A model generated the notes under the pieces. It saw only the letters and a list, made by a program, of their open reading frames with translations. It searched no databases and was not told the origin of the DNA. From Xenorhabdus koppenhoeferi (lineage in GTDB: Bacteria; Pseudomonadota; Gammaproteobacteria; Enterobacterales; Enterobacteriaceae), in contig NZ_FPBJ01000019.1 of NCBI RefSeq assembly GCF_900116635.1, positions 1-64,000 on the forward strand: a stretch of DNA of 64,000 nt, in the 5' to 3' direction. Position numbers and translations under genes: made by a program. Positions 11,307-21,292 of the stretch are shown in pieces; positions within the stretch are counted from its first letter, which is position 1; each line of letters starts with the position of its first letter.

Positions 11307-11957
11307 TCAAGCTTCATTTTCTTCGCGATTCCGCACGTGGAGACTATATTTAAGTGTGTCGATAAAGCTGTCCACCAGATACACTGACTGCTTTTGAATA
11401 TTAAAACTGTCCGGTGCGAATGACCAGTTTTCCAATAATCCCGTCATCAATGCTTTCAGCATTATCGCAGAACGTCTGAGATCTAGGTCGTGAGGTAATT
11501 CTCCAGATTGAATGCACGCTTCCAACGCTTTTTCAATTCTTTCGTAATCGGAAATACATGTCTCCCGAAGCTCCTCCGCTAATGAAGACATTCCTCCTAC
11601 GAACTCACATTTATGGAAAAAAATTTCCACCAACAGGTGACTTTGAGGATCATCCATCATCATTCCTAATATAAAAATCAATAAAGATTTCAACGCAAGG
11701 AGTGGATTATTAGGGTATTTTGCTTGATACTCTTTCTCTAACGCGTCTATTTTATCTTCTGGAATTTTACAAACAGTGGAAAGTAAATCCGTTTTATTTT
11801 TAAAATGCCAATAAATTGCTCCACGTGTTACACCAGCTGCTGTTGCGATATCTGCTAATGAAGTAGCAGAAACGCCCTGCTCAGAAAAAGTCTTTATCGC
11901 AGCGTCTATGATTTGTTGACGAGTTTTTTTTGCTTGTTGTTTAGTTTTTCGTGCCAT
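11307..11957 (-). CDS. acrR: TetR-family repressor AcrR
   Basis: Represses the divergent acrAB efflux operon and itself; drugs that bind its pocket relieve repression. The 216-residue protein starts MARKTKQQAKKTRQQI and has a TetR helix-turn-helix (TSLADIATAAGVTRGAIYWHF) within the first 55 residues, then a helical ligand-binding domain. The frame continues 27 codons upstream, but those codons cross the operator, so the start at 11957 is preferred and matches the family. Confidence 0.95.
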   Translation of the reverse strand: MARKTKQQAKKTRQQIIDAAIKTFSEQGVSATSLADIATAAGVTRGAIYWHFKNKTDLLSTVCKIPEDKIDALEKEYQAKYPNNPLLALKSLLIFILGMMMDDPQSHLLVEIFFHKCEFVGGMSSLAEELRETCISDYERIEKALEACIQSGELPHDLDLRRSAIMLKALMTGLLENWSFAPDSFNIQKQSVYLVDSFIDTLKYSLHVRNREENEA

Positions 11958-11995
11958 TTTCGTGCCATAAACTTTGTTTTTGACTGAGGCTGATT

Positions 11996-12019
11996 TACAT
12001 ACATTCATGTATGTTTGTA
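11996..12019. promoter_or_regulatory. AcrR operator between acrR and acrA
   Basis: The 24-base imperfect palindrome TACATACATTCA-TGTATGTTTGTA (10 of 12 positions symmetric) closely matches the known E. coli AcrR operator (TACATACATT at its left end). It lies 38 bases upstream of acrR and 79 upstream of acrA, placed to control both. Confidence 0.88.
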
Positions 12020-12098
12020 CTATAGCACCCTTAATCAATGAAGTAATGATTTCACTTGTTTGTTCAGAGAATCAACATTGAAAAATTGAGGTTTACTT

Positions 12099-13298
12099 AT
12101 GCGAAAAAACAGGGGAGTTTTACCTCTGGCTACATTACTAGTGCTTTCAGGCGGTTTTATTCTTTCTGGATGTAATGACAATAAAGACGCACAGCAAGGA
12201 GCTGCCGGCCAGCATGTTCCTGAGGTTGGGGTCGTAACGCTGAAAGCAGAACCTCTGACAGTGATCACGGAATTGCCAGGCCGTACAGTGGCTTATCGTG
12301 TTGCGGAGGTTCGGCCTCAAGTCAGTGGTATTATTCTGAAACGTAACTATAAAGAAGGAAGTGATATTGTTGCTGGAGAATCGTTATACCAAATAGATCC
12401 GGCAACCTATCAAACAGAGTACAGCAAGGCTAAGGCAAATTTAGCCAGAGCGCAGGCTAATGAGAATGTCTCTCATTTGACCGTTGAACGTTATAAATCA
12501 TTGCTGGGCACACAGTATGTAAGTAAGCAGGAATTTGATAAAGCAACTTCTGATTATGCACAAGCAAGCGCAGATGTTCAGTCCGCTCAAGCTGCATTGG
12601 AAAGTGCCAGAATCAATCTGGCCTATACCAAAGTCACATCCCCTATTTCCGGCCGCTCGGGTAAATCCACCGTCACAGAAGGCGCGCTGGTTTCTGCTAA
12701 CCAAGGTTCGGCCTTAACAACTGTTCAACAGTTAGATCCTATTTATGTTGATATCACCCAATCAAGTGATGACTACCTGCGGCTTAAAAATGAAATTGCA
12801 AAAGGAGTCGTTCAAAAAGAGACCCCAAAAACCAAAATTCGCCTAATTACTGACTCTGGACAAGAGTACAGTCAGGAAGGTTATCTTGAGTTTTCAGACG
12901 TGACGGTTGATGAAACTACCAGCTCTATCACTATGCGTGCTGTTTTCCCGAACCCAAATGAAGAAATACTTCCTGGCATGTTTGTCCGTACCAAACTGGA
13001 AGAGGGTGTCCGTCCGAATGCAATTTTGATTCCTCAGCAAGCTGTTACCCGGACACCTCGCGGCCAAGCGACTACTATGGTTGTCGATAAAGATAACAAA
13101 GTAGAAGTACGTAATATCAGTGCTACTCAGGCACTCGGTAACAAATGGCTGGTGACGGAAGGCTTGAAATCTGGAGATAAAGTTATCGTCACTGGATTAC
13201 AGAAAATAGCGCCGGGAATAACGGTTAATCCAGTAGAAACTGATCTAAATGTCAAGCCTGCGACTAATAAAGCTGAGCCTGAAAAAAAGCCTCAATAA
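12099..13298 (+). CDS. acrA: efflux pump periplasmic adaptor AcrA
   Basis: Membrane-fusion protein that links the inner-membrane pump AcrB to the outer-membrane channel TolC. The 399-residue protein has a lipoprotein signal with lipobox LSGC (cysteine about residue 25), a lipoyl-like domain, an alpha-helical hairpin (about residues 100-170, with SKQEFDKATSDYAQASADV) and a beta-barrel domain. GAGG precedes the ATG at good distance. It is followed 14 bases later by acrB. No tolC is in the window. Confidence 0.97.
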   Translation: MRKNRGVLPLATLLVLSGGFILSGCNDNKDAQQGAAGQHVPEVGVVTLKAEPLTVITELPGRTVAYRVAEVRPQVSGIILKRNYKEGSDIVAGESLYQIDPATYQTEYSKAKANLARAQANENVSHLTVERYKSLLGTQYVSKQEFDKATSDYAQASADVQSAQAALESARINLAYTKVTSPISGRSGKSTVTEGALVSANQGSALTTVQQLDPIYVDITQSSDDYLRLKNEIAKGVVQKETPKTKIRLITDSGQEYSQEGYLEFSDVTVDETTSSITMRAVFPNPNEEILPGMFVRTKLEEGVRPNAILIPQQAVTRTPRGQATTMVVDKDNKVEVRNISATQALGNKWLVTEGLKSGDKVIVTGLQKIAPGITVNPVETDLNVKPATNKAEPEKKPQ

Positions 13299-13312
13299 GG
13301 AGTCGGTGATTC

Positions 13313-16300
13313 ATGCCTAAGTTTTTTATCGAGCGACCAATCTTTGCATGGGTAATTGCAATTATCACTATGCTATCTGGTCTGCTGGCAATCATGAAAT
13401 TACCCGTGGAGCAATACCCTGCGATTGCGCCACCCGCTATTTCTATTTCGGCAGTTTATCTTGGAGCTGATGCCTCTACAGTACAAAATACTGTAACACA
13501 GATTATTGAACAGAATATGAATGGCATAGATAATCTAGTGTACATGTCCTCCAATAGTGATTCTGCCGGTCACATGAATATCACGCTGACTTTTGAGGCG
13601 AACACGAACCCAGATATTGCTCAAGTGCAGGTTCAGAATAAACTGCAATTGGCGATGCCTCTGTTACCTCAAGAAGTTCAGCAACAAGGGATCAATGTTG
13701 AGAAAACAACTAACTCATTTTTGATGGTGGTTGGTTTCAACTCGCAAGATGGTTCCATGAGTCAAGATGATATTTCCGACTACGTCGGAGCCAATGTCAA
13801 AGATTCCTTGAGCCGCGTTACAGGCGTGGGGGAAACAACGCTGTTCGGTACACAGTATGCGATGCGTATCTGGCTCAATACTGAAAAGCTGCTTAACTAT
13901 AAAATGACCCCCTTGGAAGTGGTTAATGCAATTAAAGCACAAAACAATCAGGTTGCAGGTGGGCAGCTAGGGGGAACACCACCAGTTCCGGGGCAACGAT
14001 TAAATGCGTCGATCATTGCACAAACTCGCCTCAGTTCTGCGGAAGAATTCAGCAAAATTCTGCTACGCGTGAATCCTGACGGATCAAAAATTAATTTGAG
14101 TGATGTTGCTGTCGTTGAACTAGGTGCTGAAGGTTACAATATCATTGGCCGATTCAATGGCAAACCTGCGGCTGGTATCGGTATCAAACTAGCTACAGGT
14201 GCCAACGCACTGGATACATCCAAAGCCGTCAAAAAAGCATTGGCTGAGATGTCGCCATTCTTCCCGCATGGGCTGGCTGTTGTATATCCGTATGACACAA
14301 CACCCTTTGTTAAAATATCTATTTTCGAAGTGGTGAAAACATTGGCAGAAGCTATCCTGCTGGTGTTTGTTGTTATGTACCTGTTCCTGCAAAACTTCCG
14401 GGCTACTCTGATTCCAACGATTGCGGTTCCGATTGTATTGCTTGGCACATTCGCCATTCTTGCGGCCTTTGGTTATTCCATCAATACATTGACGATGTTT
14501 GCCATGGTGCTTGCCATCGGTTTGCTGGTCGATGATGCTATTGTTGTAGTGGAAAACGTCGAGCGTGTCATGCAGGAAGAAGGGCTATCGCCAAAGGAAG
14601 CTACTAAAAAATCAATGGGGCAGATTCAAGGTGCTCTAGTCGGTATTGCACTGGTACTTTCTGCTGTATTTGTACCAATGGCATTCTTCGGAGGCGCTAC
14701 AGGGGCAATTTATCGCCAGTTCTCAATTACTATCGTTTCTGCAATGATATTGTCTGTTCTGGTAGCCTTAATCCTGACGCCAGCTTTGTGTGCAACCATG
14801 CTCAAACCTGTTGCCAAAGGCAGCCATAACACTCAAAGAGGACTCTTTGGTTGGTTTAACCGTCTGTTTGAAAAGAGCACTCTCCATTATACCGATAGCA
14901 TCGGCCGGATGTTGCGTGGTACAGGGCGTTACTTGCTGATCTATGTTGCATTGATTGCGGGTATGGCTTTGATGTTTACCCGTCTGCCATCATCCTTCCT
15001 GCCTGAAGAAGATCAGGGTGTTTTATTGGCAATGATTCAATTACCGTCAGGTTCCACTCAGGAGCAGACACAAAAGGTATTGAATCAAGTCAATGACTAC
15101 TTCTATACCAAAGAGAAAGATGTTGTTAAATCTGTGTTTACAGTTAACGGCTTTGGTTTTGCTGGTCAGGGGCAAAATACCGGTCTGGCGTTTATCAGTT
15201 TAAAAGACTGGGACCAGCGTAAGAATGAGAAAGATAAAGTTTCCGCTATTGTTGATCGAGCAAATGCTGACTTTTCTCAAATCAAGGAAGCCATGGTCTT
15301 TGCGTTTAATATTCCTTCGATTGTAGAGTTGGGTTCTGCCAGTGGTTTTGATTTCCAATTGATTGACAAAGGAAATCTTGGGCATGAAGCATTAACGAAT
15401 GCACGTAATCAGTTGCTTGGTATGGTTGCTCAGCATCCTGATATGCTCAGAAGTGTTCGTCCTAATGGACAAAATGACACACAGCAATACCGTCTCCATA
15501 TCGATAAGGAAAAAGCAGAAGCGTTAGGTGTATCTACCTCAAATATCAACACAACACTGAGCACGATGTTTGGTGGTGTTTATATCAATGACTTTATTGA
15601 CCGTGGTCGAGTCAAAAAAGTTTATATCCAAGCTGATGCAGCTTACCGTATGTTGCCGAGCGATATTAGCAAATTATATATCCGCAATTACCATAGCCAA
15701 ATGGTGCCGTTTTCCGCATTTATAGATGTATCAAAAGAACCGTGGGTTTATGGTTCACCCCGTCTGGAACGCTATAACGGGCTTCCTTCTATGGAAATCG
15801 TAGGTGAAGCAGCTCCTGATAAAAGCACCGGTGATGCAATGGCGCTGATGGAACAGCTAGCGGCACAACTGCCCGCCGGAATTGGTTATGACTGGACTGG
15901 AATGTCTTATCAGGAACGTCTGTCAGGTAATCAGGCTCCAGCTCTCTATGCGCTGTCATTGATTGTCGTATTCCTCTGTCTGGCAGCGCTGTATGAAAGC
16001 TGGTCCATTCCGTTCTCAGTCATGTTGGTCGTCCCCTTGGGGGTCATCGGTGCATTGTTGGCAACATCAATGCGGGGGTTAGATAATGACGTTTACTTTA
16101 AAGTTGGCTTATTGACGACCATTGGTTTGTCAGCGAAAAACGCCATTCTTATTGTAGAGTTCGCTAAAGATCTGATGGAGAAAGAAGGCAAAGGGTTAAT
16201 AGAAGCCACTCTGGATGCTGCCAAAATGCGTCTACGTCCAATCCTGATGACATCTTTGGCCTTTATGCTTGGGGTTATGCCTTTAGTATTAAGCAACGGG

Positions 16301-16462
16301 GCTGGCTCAGGCGCACAAAATGCCGTAGGGACAGGAGTATTGGGTGGTATGATTGCTGCTACATCATTGGCAATTTATTTCGTCCCAGTGTTCTTCGTTG
16401 TTATCAAGCGTCGATTCACAAAGAAAAGTGAAGCGGTTGAGCACACCTCAACCCACTACTGA
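13313..16462 (+). CDS. acrB: RND multidrug efflux transporter AcrB
   Basis: Proton-driven trimeric pump that exports antibiotics, bile salts and dyes through AcrA and TolC. Its 1049 residues equal the E. coli length. It starts [17 protein letters not shown] and shows the duplicated arrangement of one plus five transmembrane segments around large periplasmic loops. The proton-relay aspartate pair is in [19 protein letters not shown] (about residues 400-420) and the partner lysine region in [16 protein letters not shown] (about 935-950). A strong terminator follows. Confidence 0.98.
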   Translation: MPKFFIERPIFAWVIAIITMLSGLLAIMKLPVEQYPAIAPPAISISAVYLGADASTVQNTVTQIIEQNMNGIDNLVYMSSNSDSAGHMNITLTFEANTNPDIAQVQVQNKLQLAMPLLPQEVQQQGINVEKTTNSFLMVVGFNSQDGSMSQDDISDYVGANVKDSLSRVTGVGETTLFGTQYAMRIWLNTEKLLNYKMTPLEVVNAIKAQNNQVAGGQLGGTPPVPGQRLNASIIAQTRLSSAEEFSKILLRVNPDGSKINLSDVAVVELGAEGYNIIGRFNGKPAAGIGIKLATGANALDTSKAVKKALAEMSPFFPHGLAVVYPYDTTPFVKISIFEVVKTLAEAILLVFVVMYLFLQNFRATLIPTIAVPIVLLGTFAILAAFGYSINTLTMFAMVLAIGLLVDDAIVVVENVERVMQEEGLSPKEATKKSMGQIQGALVGIALVLSAVFVPMAFFGGATGAIYRQFSITIVSAMILSVLVALILTPALCATMLKPVAKGSHNTQRGLFGWFNRLFEKSTLHYTDSIGRMLRGTGRYLLIYVALIAGMALMFTRLPSSFLPEEDQGVLLAMIQLPSGSTQEQTQKVLNQVNDYFYTKEKDVVKSVFTVNGFGFAGQGQNTGLAFISLKDWDQRKNEKDKVSAIVDRANADFSQIKEAMVFAFNIPSIVELGSASGFDFQLIDKGNLGHEALTNARNQLLGMVAQHPDMLRSVRPNGQNDTQQYRLHIDKEKAEALGVSTSNINTTLSTMFGGVYINDFIDRGRVKKVYIQADAAYRMLPSDISKLYIRNYHSQMVPFSAFIDVSKEPWVYGSPRLERYNGLPSMEIVGEAAPDKSTGDAMALMEQLAAQLPAGIGYDWTGMSYQERLSGNQAPALYALSLIVVFLCLAALYESWSIPFSVMLVVPLGVIGALLATSMRGLDNDVYFKVGLLTTIGLSAKNAILIVEFAKDLMEKEGKGLIEATLDAAKMRLRPILMTSLAFMLGVMPLVLSNGAGSGAQNAVGTGVLGGMIAATSLAIYFVPVFFVVIKRRFTKKSEAVEHTSTHY

Positions 16463-16475
16463 ATTTAATTATGTT

Positions 16476-16504
16476 AAAAAAGGTCACATAAGTGACCTTT
16501 TTTA
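16476..16504 (+). terminator. terminator of acrAB
   Basis: AAAAAAGGTCAC, a short loop and GTGACCTTTTTT, starting 14 bases after the acrB stop. The A-run and T-run make it usable on both strands. Confidence 0.9.
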
Positions 16505-16574
16505 ATGGGCAAAAATCACTTCAAATGGTAAATTCCCCTGATTACAATATCTACATTAAACCCTATCTATAATC

Positions 16575-16701
16575 TATACACTTTGTCTTTCAAACTGCCT
16601 CTTTGTTGGTTGCGCTCGCTCACCCCGGTCACATAGTTATCTATGCTCCCGGGGATTTGCTCTCTTGCCGTCGCGATGCAACTTGAAATCCATTGTGTAT
16701 A
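16575..16701. repeat. ERIC repeat, copy 1 (complete, 127 bp)
   Basis: The 127-base length equals the classic Enterobacterial Repetitive Intergenic Consensus. Ends are inverted repeats (TATACAC..TG..TTTCAA at the left, TTGAAA..CA..GTGTATA at the right). The centre has the ERIC core CTCACCCCGGTCACATAG facing CTATGCTCCCGGGGATTTGC. The whole unit folds as a long hairpin. It lies between the acrAB terminator and the tomB promoter region. Confidence 0.9.
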
Positions 16702-17226
16702 GTTAAAATAAATAATTATGCAAAAAACTACATTTAAGGGCGATATCATTCTGTTTTTTATAATAAATACAAGATAAATTGGCAACTGCTCTGATTTTTC
16801 TTCTGATTACAGCTTTAATGGTAAAAAGTGTTCCATCCCGATGGTGACATATGTAATAATGTCGATATATTGATTTTGAAAGTCGCAATACAATCGCCTA
16901 TAATGACCCCAGTGCTATTGCTACAGCCTCTACTGTATTAGTATAATTCTATATATTTAACGGTATATGTAGATATGACTATCTTTTATAGTAGAATGTC
17001 AGGCTGTTGTCGGAAACTAAGCTGTACCAGAACTAAGTGTTTGAGTAAAACTAAACATAAATTAGTCATTGTTAAAAACTCAGTTAGCAGATGAAAAAAA
17101 TAGAGCTTTTAATATTAATAAATAATAATCATGTTTTGATAGGCTCTATTCTAAAAGAATGACTATAATAAATAGTATGTATAAGTCTTAGTTCAAATAA
17201 GCAGTGCGCTTTTTACGGAGGTGATT
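16702..17226 (+). other. long AT-rich leader before tomB
   Basis: No coding frame is supported. A promoter-like pair is at 16876-16904, leaving about 315 bases of possible untranslated leader before tomB. Inside, AATAGAGC (17099-17106) can pair with GCTCTATT (17143-17150). Whether the leader is part of tomB mRNA or encodes a separate RNA cannot be told. Confidence 0.5.
16876..16904 (+). promoter_or_regulatory. sigma70-type promoter, likely for tomB-hha
   Basis: TTGAAA (16876-16881) and a perfect TATAAT (16899-16904) are separated by exactly 17 bases. It is the best promoter match in the acrB-tomB gap and points at tomB. Confidence 0.65.
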
Positions 17227-17595
17227 ATGGATGAATATTCACCAAGAAGACATGATATTGCTGAATTAAAATACTTATGTGAAAAATTAATTCATGAAGC
17301 ATTTCTAGTCCTGAATCGCACTGATAATCATTGGATTCAGGATCTGGCTTCCGAGAGAAGCTTAAAACTAAACGAATTGATCGAACACGTTACAGCTTTT
17401 GTCTGGAGCTTTAAAATTAAATATGCAGATAACTACGATCTCAGCACCTTAATTGATGAATATCTGGATGAAACATATAATTTGTTTGGAAGTGATAAGA
17501 TAAGCTTCCTTGAACTTACAAAATGGCAAAGAACAAACGAACACTTAACTAACATTCTGCTACTCGATTTGAACGCTTCTTTAAGCAAAACCTGA
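17227..17595 (+). CDS. tomB: Hha toxicity modulator TomB
   Basis: Small cytosolic acidic protein encoded with Hha; in E. coli it counteracts Hha toxicity and affects biofilm formation. The protein starts MDEYSPRRHDIAELKYLCE and keeps LNELIEHV and IDEYLDETYNLF, the conserved core. The ATG at 17227 follows a near-perfect GGAGGTGATT ribosome site, which decides it over the in-frame GTG at 17221. hha follows 46 bases later, the standard order. Confidence 0.93.
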   Translation: MDEYSPRRHDIAELKYLCEKLIHEAFLVLNRTDNHWIQDLASERSLKLNELIEHVTAFVWSFKIKYADNYDLSTLIDEYLDETYNLFGSDKISFLELTKWQRTNEHLTNILLLDLNASLSKT

Positions 17596-17641
17596 TAAAT
17601 ATATTTCTAACTATTTTTATACCAAATAAGATAAGGCAATT

Positions 17642-17845
17642 ATGACTAAAACTGACTATCTGATGCGTTTGAGAAAATGCACTTCTATTGAAACACTGGA
17701 GCGTGTAATTGAAAAAAATAAATACGAACTTTCGGATGATGAACTTGAATTGTTCTACTCCGCTGCTGACCACCGTTTAGCCGAACTTACTATGAATAAG
17801 CTCTATGATAAAATCCCATCATCTGTCTGGAAATTTGTCCGCTAA
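17642..17845 (+). CDS. hha: haemolysin expression modulator Hha
   Basis: Nucleoid-associated co-regulator that binds H-NS and helps silence horizontally acquired and virulence genes. The 67-residue protein is very close to E. coli Hha ([48 protein letters not shown]). It forms a unit with tomB. Confidence 0.96.
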   Translation: MTKTDYLMRLRKCTSIETLERVIEKNKYELSDDELELFYSAADHRLAELTMNKLYDKIPSSVWKFVR

Positions 17846-17928
17846 GCTGTAGTGATAGGATAGTAAGCGACTAAAGCCGGTAGATATTATCGGCTAACTG
17901 AGGAGCCAATGATAAACCTGAGATTGGC

Positions 17929-18038
17929 GAGGACTCTGCCAGCGACATCCCGGCACACACATCCCTTGCTATGGCTGCTTCTTTCCAGACCTGACCAAGT
18001 TAACAAGTTAGCGTTGCGGGAGAACCAACAGAGTCCTC
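17929..18038 (-). ncRNA. ffs: 4.5S RNA of the signal recognition particle
   Basis: About 110 bases on the minus strand. The two ends pair (GAGGACTCTG with CAGAGTCCTC). The conserved apical SRP54/Ffh-binding loop is present as GGTCAGGTCTGGAAAGAAGC followed by AGCC, and the lower stem with GTGTGCCGGGATG matches the E. coli RNA. It pairs with Ffh to target membrane proteins. Downstream, GCCAAT (17905-17910) and ATTGGC (17923-17928) form a hairpin next to the 3' end, which may take part in processing or termination. Confidence 0.95.
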
Positions 18039-18072
18039 ATTGATATTAGCTTCAAATCTTGAAGCGGCGGCT

Positions 18073-18101
18073 ATTATCATTCATATATAATAAAATAGCA
18101 A
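18073..18101 (-). promoter_or_regulatory. likely ffs promoter
   Basis: On the minus strand TTGCTA (18101-18096) and GATAAT (18078-18073) are 17 bases apart, followed by a GC-rich stretch (GCCGCCGC) of the kind found at stable-RNA promoters, then the 4.5S RNA gene about 35 bases on. Confidence 0.65.
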
Positions 18102-18683
18102 GACACCTTCATTTGAATGCTGCTTTCTTGCTCACCGCGATGAAAAAATCAAAAATAACATTAAGAAAATAAATTTTTCTGCTACCTAAAAGAATTAACC
18201 TTTCCATAACTCAACATTTCCGCTTAACATAATGCTCTTTTTATGTTCTATAGATATTAGATTAGCTTCAATTTCTTCAGTGTAATAATCGTCTTTGGGA
18301 TAAAATTGAACATTTAACATGCAAACAATAAACATATAAAATAATAAAAAAAGCACATATGATAACAAATATGAATAATTTTAAATTGATATAAAAATCT
18401 GATAAATTTTACAATATCAACTTAAATAAAATATTAACACTATTTTTCGCTCAAGTAAAAATAATCATATAAATCAATAAATAAACACTGCAGCAATGTT
18501 ATATGCATTATTTGAATAAGTATTGATTAAATCAACAGTGATATTTTAACACCGAAATAAAAACATAAAGATAAATTTGATTTACAACTTAATATCTTTA
18601 TTTTTTTGGATAAATGAGTTTTTATATCTGTAATCGTTTGATTATACGTTTTCAACAACTCTTATAAAAAGCAAAGGCACATT
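18102..18683. other. AT-rich gap with no recognised gene
   Basis: Very AT-rich sequence with no supported coding frame, repeat or RNA. In E. coli the corresponding interval holds ybaZ and ybaY, so it may be an eroded remnant. Confidence 0.5.
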
Positions 18684-19294
18684 ATGAGCCAGGCATTGCA
18701 AAATTTAATTAACTTGATACATCTGGAAAAAATAGAAGAAGGGATTTATCGTGGGCAAAGTGAAGACTGAAGAAAGTTTTGAGCATCAAAATACTATGCC
18801 AATAGTTCCTCCTCCAGAAGAGTTAGAATCTCAAGAGGAAATGGTAAAAAAAATGGCCCCTTCACTCCCTGACAAATTGTACAAAGCTTTTTCCGCACCA
18901 CCTCTGGAGATGAAGCTGGTTAAGTCCCACAGTTTGCCTAATCATTCATCAAAAGAGCCTGTGCGTTATGTTTGGTTTCGCAGTAATGGAAAAATGCCAG
19001 GAGATCCATTCATACATCATTGTTTGTTAGGCTATGCTTCAGATTTCAATTTCCTGCCGACATCTTTACTGCCCCATAGCGTGGATTTTATGGAGCACAA
19101 TATGCATGCAGGTAGCCACAATTGACCATTCAATGTGGTATCACCGTCCTTTCAATATGAATGATTGGTTACTCTATGCGATCGAGAGCCCATCAGCATC
19201 AGGAGCGCGTGGTTTTGTTCGTGGGCACATCTATAATCGTGAAGGAATACTTATTGCTTCTGCAGTTCAGGAAGGGGTTATCCGCAAACTGTAA
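18684..19294 (+). pseudogene. tesB: acyl-CoA thioesterase II, decayed
   Basis: Three pieces of TesB lie in order but in different frames. The first (18684-18770) reads [20 protein letters not shown]...RGQSED and stops. The second (from about 18770 to 19125) reads FEHQNTMP...[12 protein letters not shown]. The third, in the next frame, reads [20 protein letters not shown] and ends at 19294 with VQEGVIRKL. Compared with the E. coli protein (286 residues), roughly 84 codons are deleted after residue 28 and a one-base shift lies just before ATIDHSMW. The hot-dog active site is therefore broken. Neighbouring amtB-glnK are gone. Confidence 0.9.
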
Positions 19295-19320
19295 TAAATG
19301 TAATAAATAAGTACTGTATG

Positions 19321-19375
19321 CCGTAATAATCTGGATAACACATAATGGTTATTCATTGTTACCCTATTATTACGG
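19321..19375. other. inverted repeat CCGTAATAAT/ATTATTACGG
   Basis: A perfect ten-base inverted repeat (19321-19330 and 19366-19375) with a 35-base loop, itself partly self-complementary (GATAAC/GTTAT). It follows the tesB remnant by 26 bases; it may be an old tesB terminator or a repeat end. No U-run is present. Confidence 0.5.
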
Positions 19376-19476
19376 TGATTAAGCTCCAACCGATCCTGCT
19401 GTTGCCGCATTAATATGAACAACCGTTCTCATTCGTTTCATTACCGAAGAATATTGCTAAAGAAGGGATAAATAAA

Positions 19477-19500
19477 GGAGCAGCAAACAGCAACTGCTCC
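19477..19500 (-). terminator. terminator of mdlAB
   Basis: GGAGCAG and CTGCTCC pair around a ten-base loop, 14 bases past the mdlB stop; on the minus strand TTTATTTAT follows. Confidence 0.8.
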
Positions 19501-19513
19501 CTATATGTGCACA

Positions 19514-21292
19514 TTAAACGTGCACAGGCTCATTCAAAATTTCACCAACCTGTTGAAGCTGGTACATTTGGTAATAACGTCCACGTCTTGCCAGTAACTG
19601 CTGATGCTGTCCCTGTTCTACAATTGCACCACGATGCAGCACTAAGATGGAATCGGCTTCAATGATGGTTGAAAGACGATGGGCGATAACTACCAACGTT
19701 GTCTGCTTACGGATCATTCTCAATGCTTTTTGGACTGATTGTTCTGTTCCAGAATCAATATTCGCCGTTGCTTCATCCAAAATAAGAATCTGTGGCGTTT
19801 GTACTAAAACCCGAGCCATTGCTAAAAGCTGTTTTTGTCCTGCTGAAAGAGTGTTCCCTTGTTCTCCCAATAAAGAATTCAAACCATCTGGCAAGTTACG
19901 GATAAATTCGGCTAATTGAACCAGCTCCAGCACTTCCCATACTTTTTCTTCACTGATATCCCGTCCTAACGTGATATTGTCAAGAAATGAAGTGGCCAAA
20001 ACGACAGGATCTTGCTGTACCATTGCGATGCCATTACGCAGCACTGCATGGGAAAGCGAAGATACGGGGCGTCCATCAAGATAAATTTCACCGTCTTGCC
20101 ACGGATAATAGCCCATAATCAAATTGGCCAAGGTACTTTTCCCACTTCCTGTATGTCCAACCAACGCTACAAAACCATGAGGAAGAACATGCAGGTTAAT
20201 ATCATTCAAGATATGTTTGTCACTTCGATAGGCAAAACTTAAATTTTCAACATCAATTCGACCACTCGCCAATGTCTGTGAGTCATTGCCATACAGCTGC
20301 TGCGGGCTATCCATTAGTTCAAAAACCCGTTCTCCCGAAATCACAGCTTGCTGTAATAACGATTGCTGTGCCGTGAGTTCAATTAGCGGTTCATTCAATC
20401 GACCGAGGTAGTTAATAAAAGCATACAATACACCAACGCCAATGACGTCAGTTCCTTTGAGTCCAAATAGCAGAAGCAAGCCACACAATATTGCAGTAGA
20501 AAAAAAACTCAATAATGGTCTCAATAAAATCCCATCTAACCGTAAAGCCTGCATACGAGCCTTATAATGCGCCCGGTTAGTAGCCAGCATTCTTTCACCA
20601 AAACGAGCCTGCTGACGGAGTTGCTGAATTACAGCCATTCCATTAATAACTTCGTTAAAACCATCATTTATGTCGGCCAGATAGCCACGAATCTGCCTAA
20701 CAATTGGGGTACTTAAACGCTGATAAATAAACATTACTAATAAGACTATTGGGAATATTGCTATCGTAACAGATGCCATACGCCAATCCAGTACAAACAT
20801 GGCTATCAACATAGCGCCAATCAATGCAATACTGCGAAACACAGTAGGGATCACATTTACGAACAGATCCTTAATGACTTCAGTATCATTAGTTACACGA
20901 GAGATCAGTTGACCAACAGGCTGATTATCAAAAGCGCTTAATGGCTGATGTAATGCTGAGTTCATAACATCAGTACGTATCTGTTGTACCACACCTACAG
21001 ATGCCTGATTAAAAAACAAGGTCTGGTAATAATGTAAGGCAGCAGAAATAAGCTGTAGGACCAAAAAGGCAGCCGCAAGCCCACTGACAACATCAAGCGG
21101 TAAATGTCCCTTTGCAACTATATTGTCGATAAAATAACTCACAAGCAACGGCCCGCTCACTTCTGCCAGCGCCGCAACCCATAACATTAACACAGCAATT
21201 ATAATGGGCTTGCGATGGTTTTTACTGTAAGAAAGCAGGCGCTTTAATGATGGCCATAGCTTGCGCACATGAATATTAGTCATTTTCCCCAT
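19514..21292 (-). CDS. mdlB: ABC exporter half-transporter MdlB
   Basis: Inner-membrane ABC exporter subunit (592 residues) with an N-terminal six-helix transmembrane domain (about 25-310) and a C-terminal ATPase domain. Walker A is GHTGSGKST, the signature is [15 protein letters not shown] and Walker B is ILILDEATA. It overlaps mdlA by 17 bases, so the two are co-translated and probably form a heterodimer. The transported substrate is not known. Confidence 0.94.
   Translation of the reverse strand: MGKMTNIHVRKLWPSLKRLLSYSKNHRKPIIIAVLMLWVAALAEVSGPLLVSYFIDNIVAKGHLPLDVVSGLAAAFLVLQLISAALHYYQTLFFNQASVGVVQQIRTDVMNSALHQPLSAFDNQPVGQLISRVTNDTEVIKDLFVNVIPTVFRSIALIGAMLIAMFVLDWRMASVTIAIFPIVLLVMFIYQRLSTPIVRQIRGYLADINDGFNEVINGMAVIQQLRQQARFGERMLATNRAHYKARMQALRLDGILLRPLLSFFSTAILCGLLLLFGLKGTDVIGVGVLYAFINYLGRLNEPLIELTAQQSLLQQAVISGERVFELMDSPQQLYGNDSQTLASGRIDVENLSFAYRSDKHILNDINLHVLPHGFVALVGHTGSGKSTLANLIMGYYPWQDGEIYLDGRPVSSLSHAVLRNGIAMVQQDPVVLATSFLDNITLGRDISEEKVWEVLELVQLAEFIRNLPDGLNSLLGEQGNTLSAGQKQLLAMARVLVQTPQILILDEATANIDSGTEQSVQKALRMIRKQTTLVVIAHRLSTIIEADSILVLHRGAIVEQGQHQQLLARRGRYYQMYQLQQVGEILNEPVHV

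Noticed and set aside
17227..17845. tomB-hha as an anti-phage toxin-antitoxin defence island
   Set aside because: Both are core enterobacterial genes in their conserved place beside acrAB; no mobile or defence genes accompany them.
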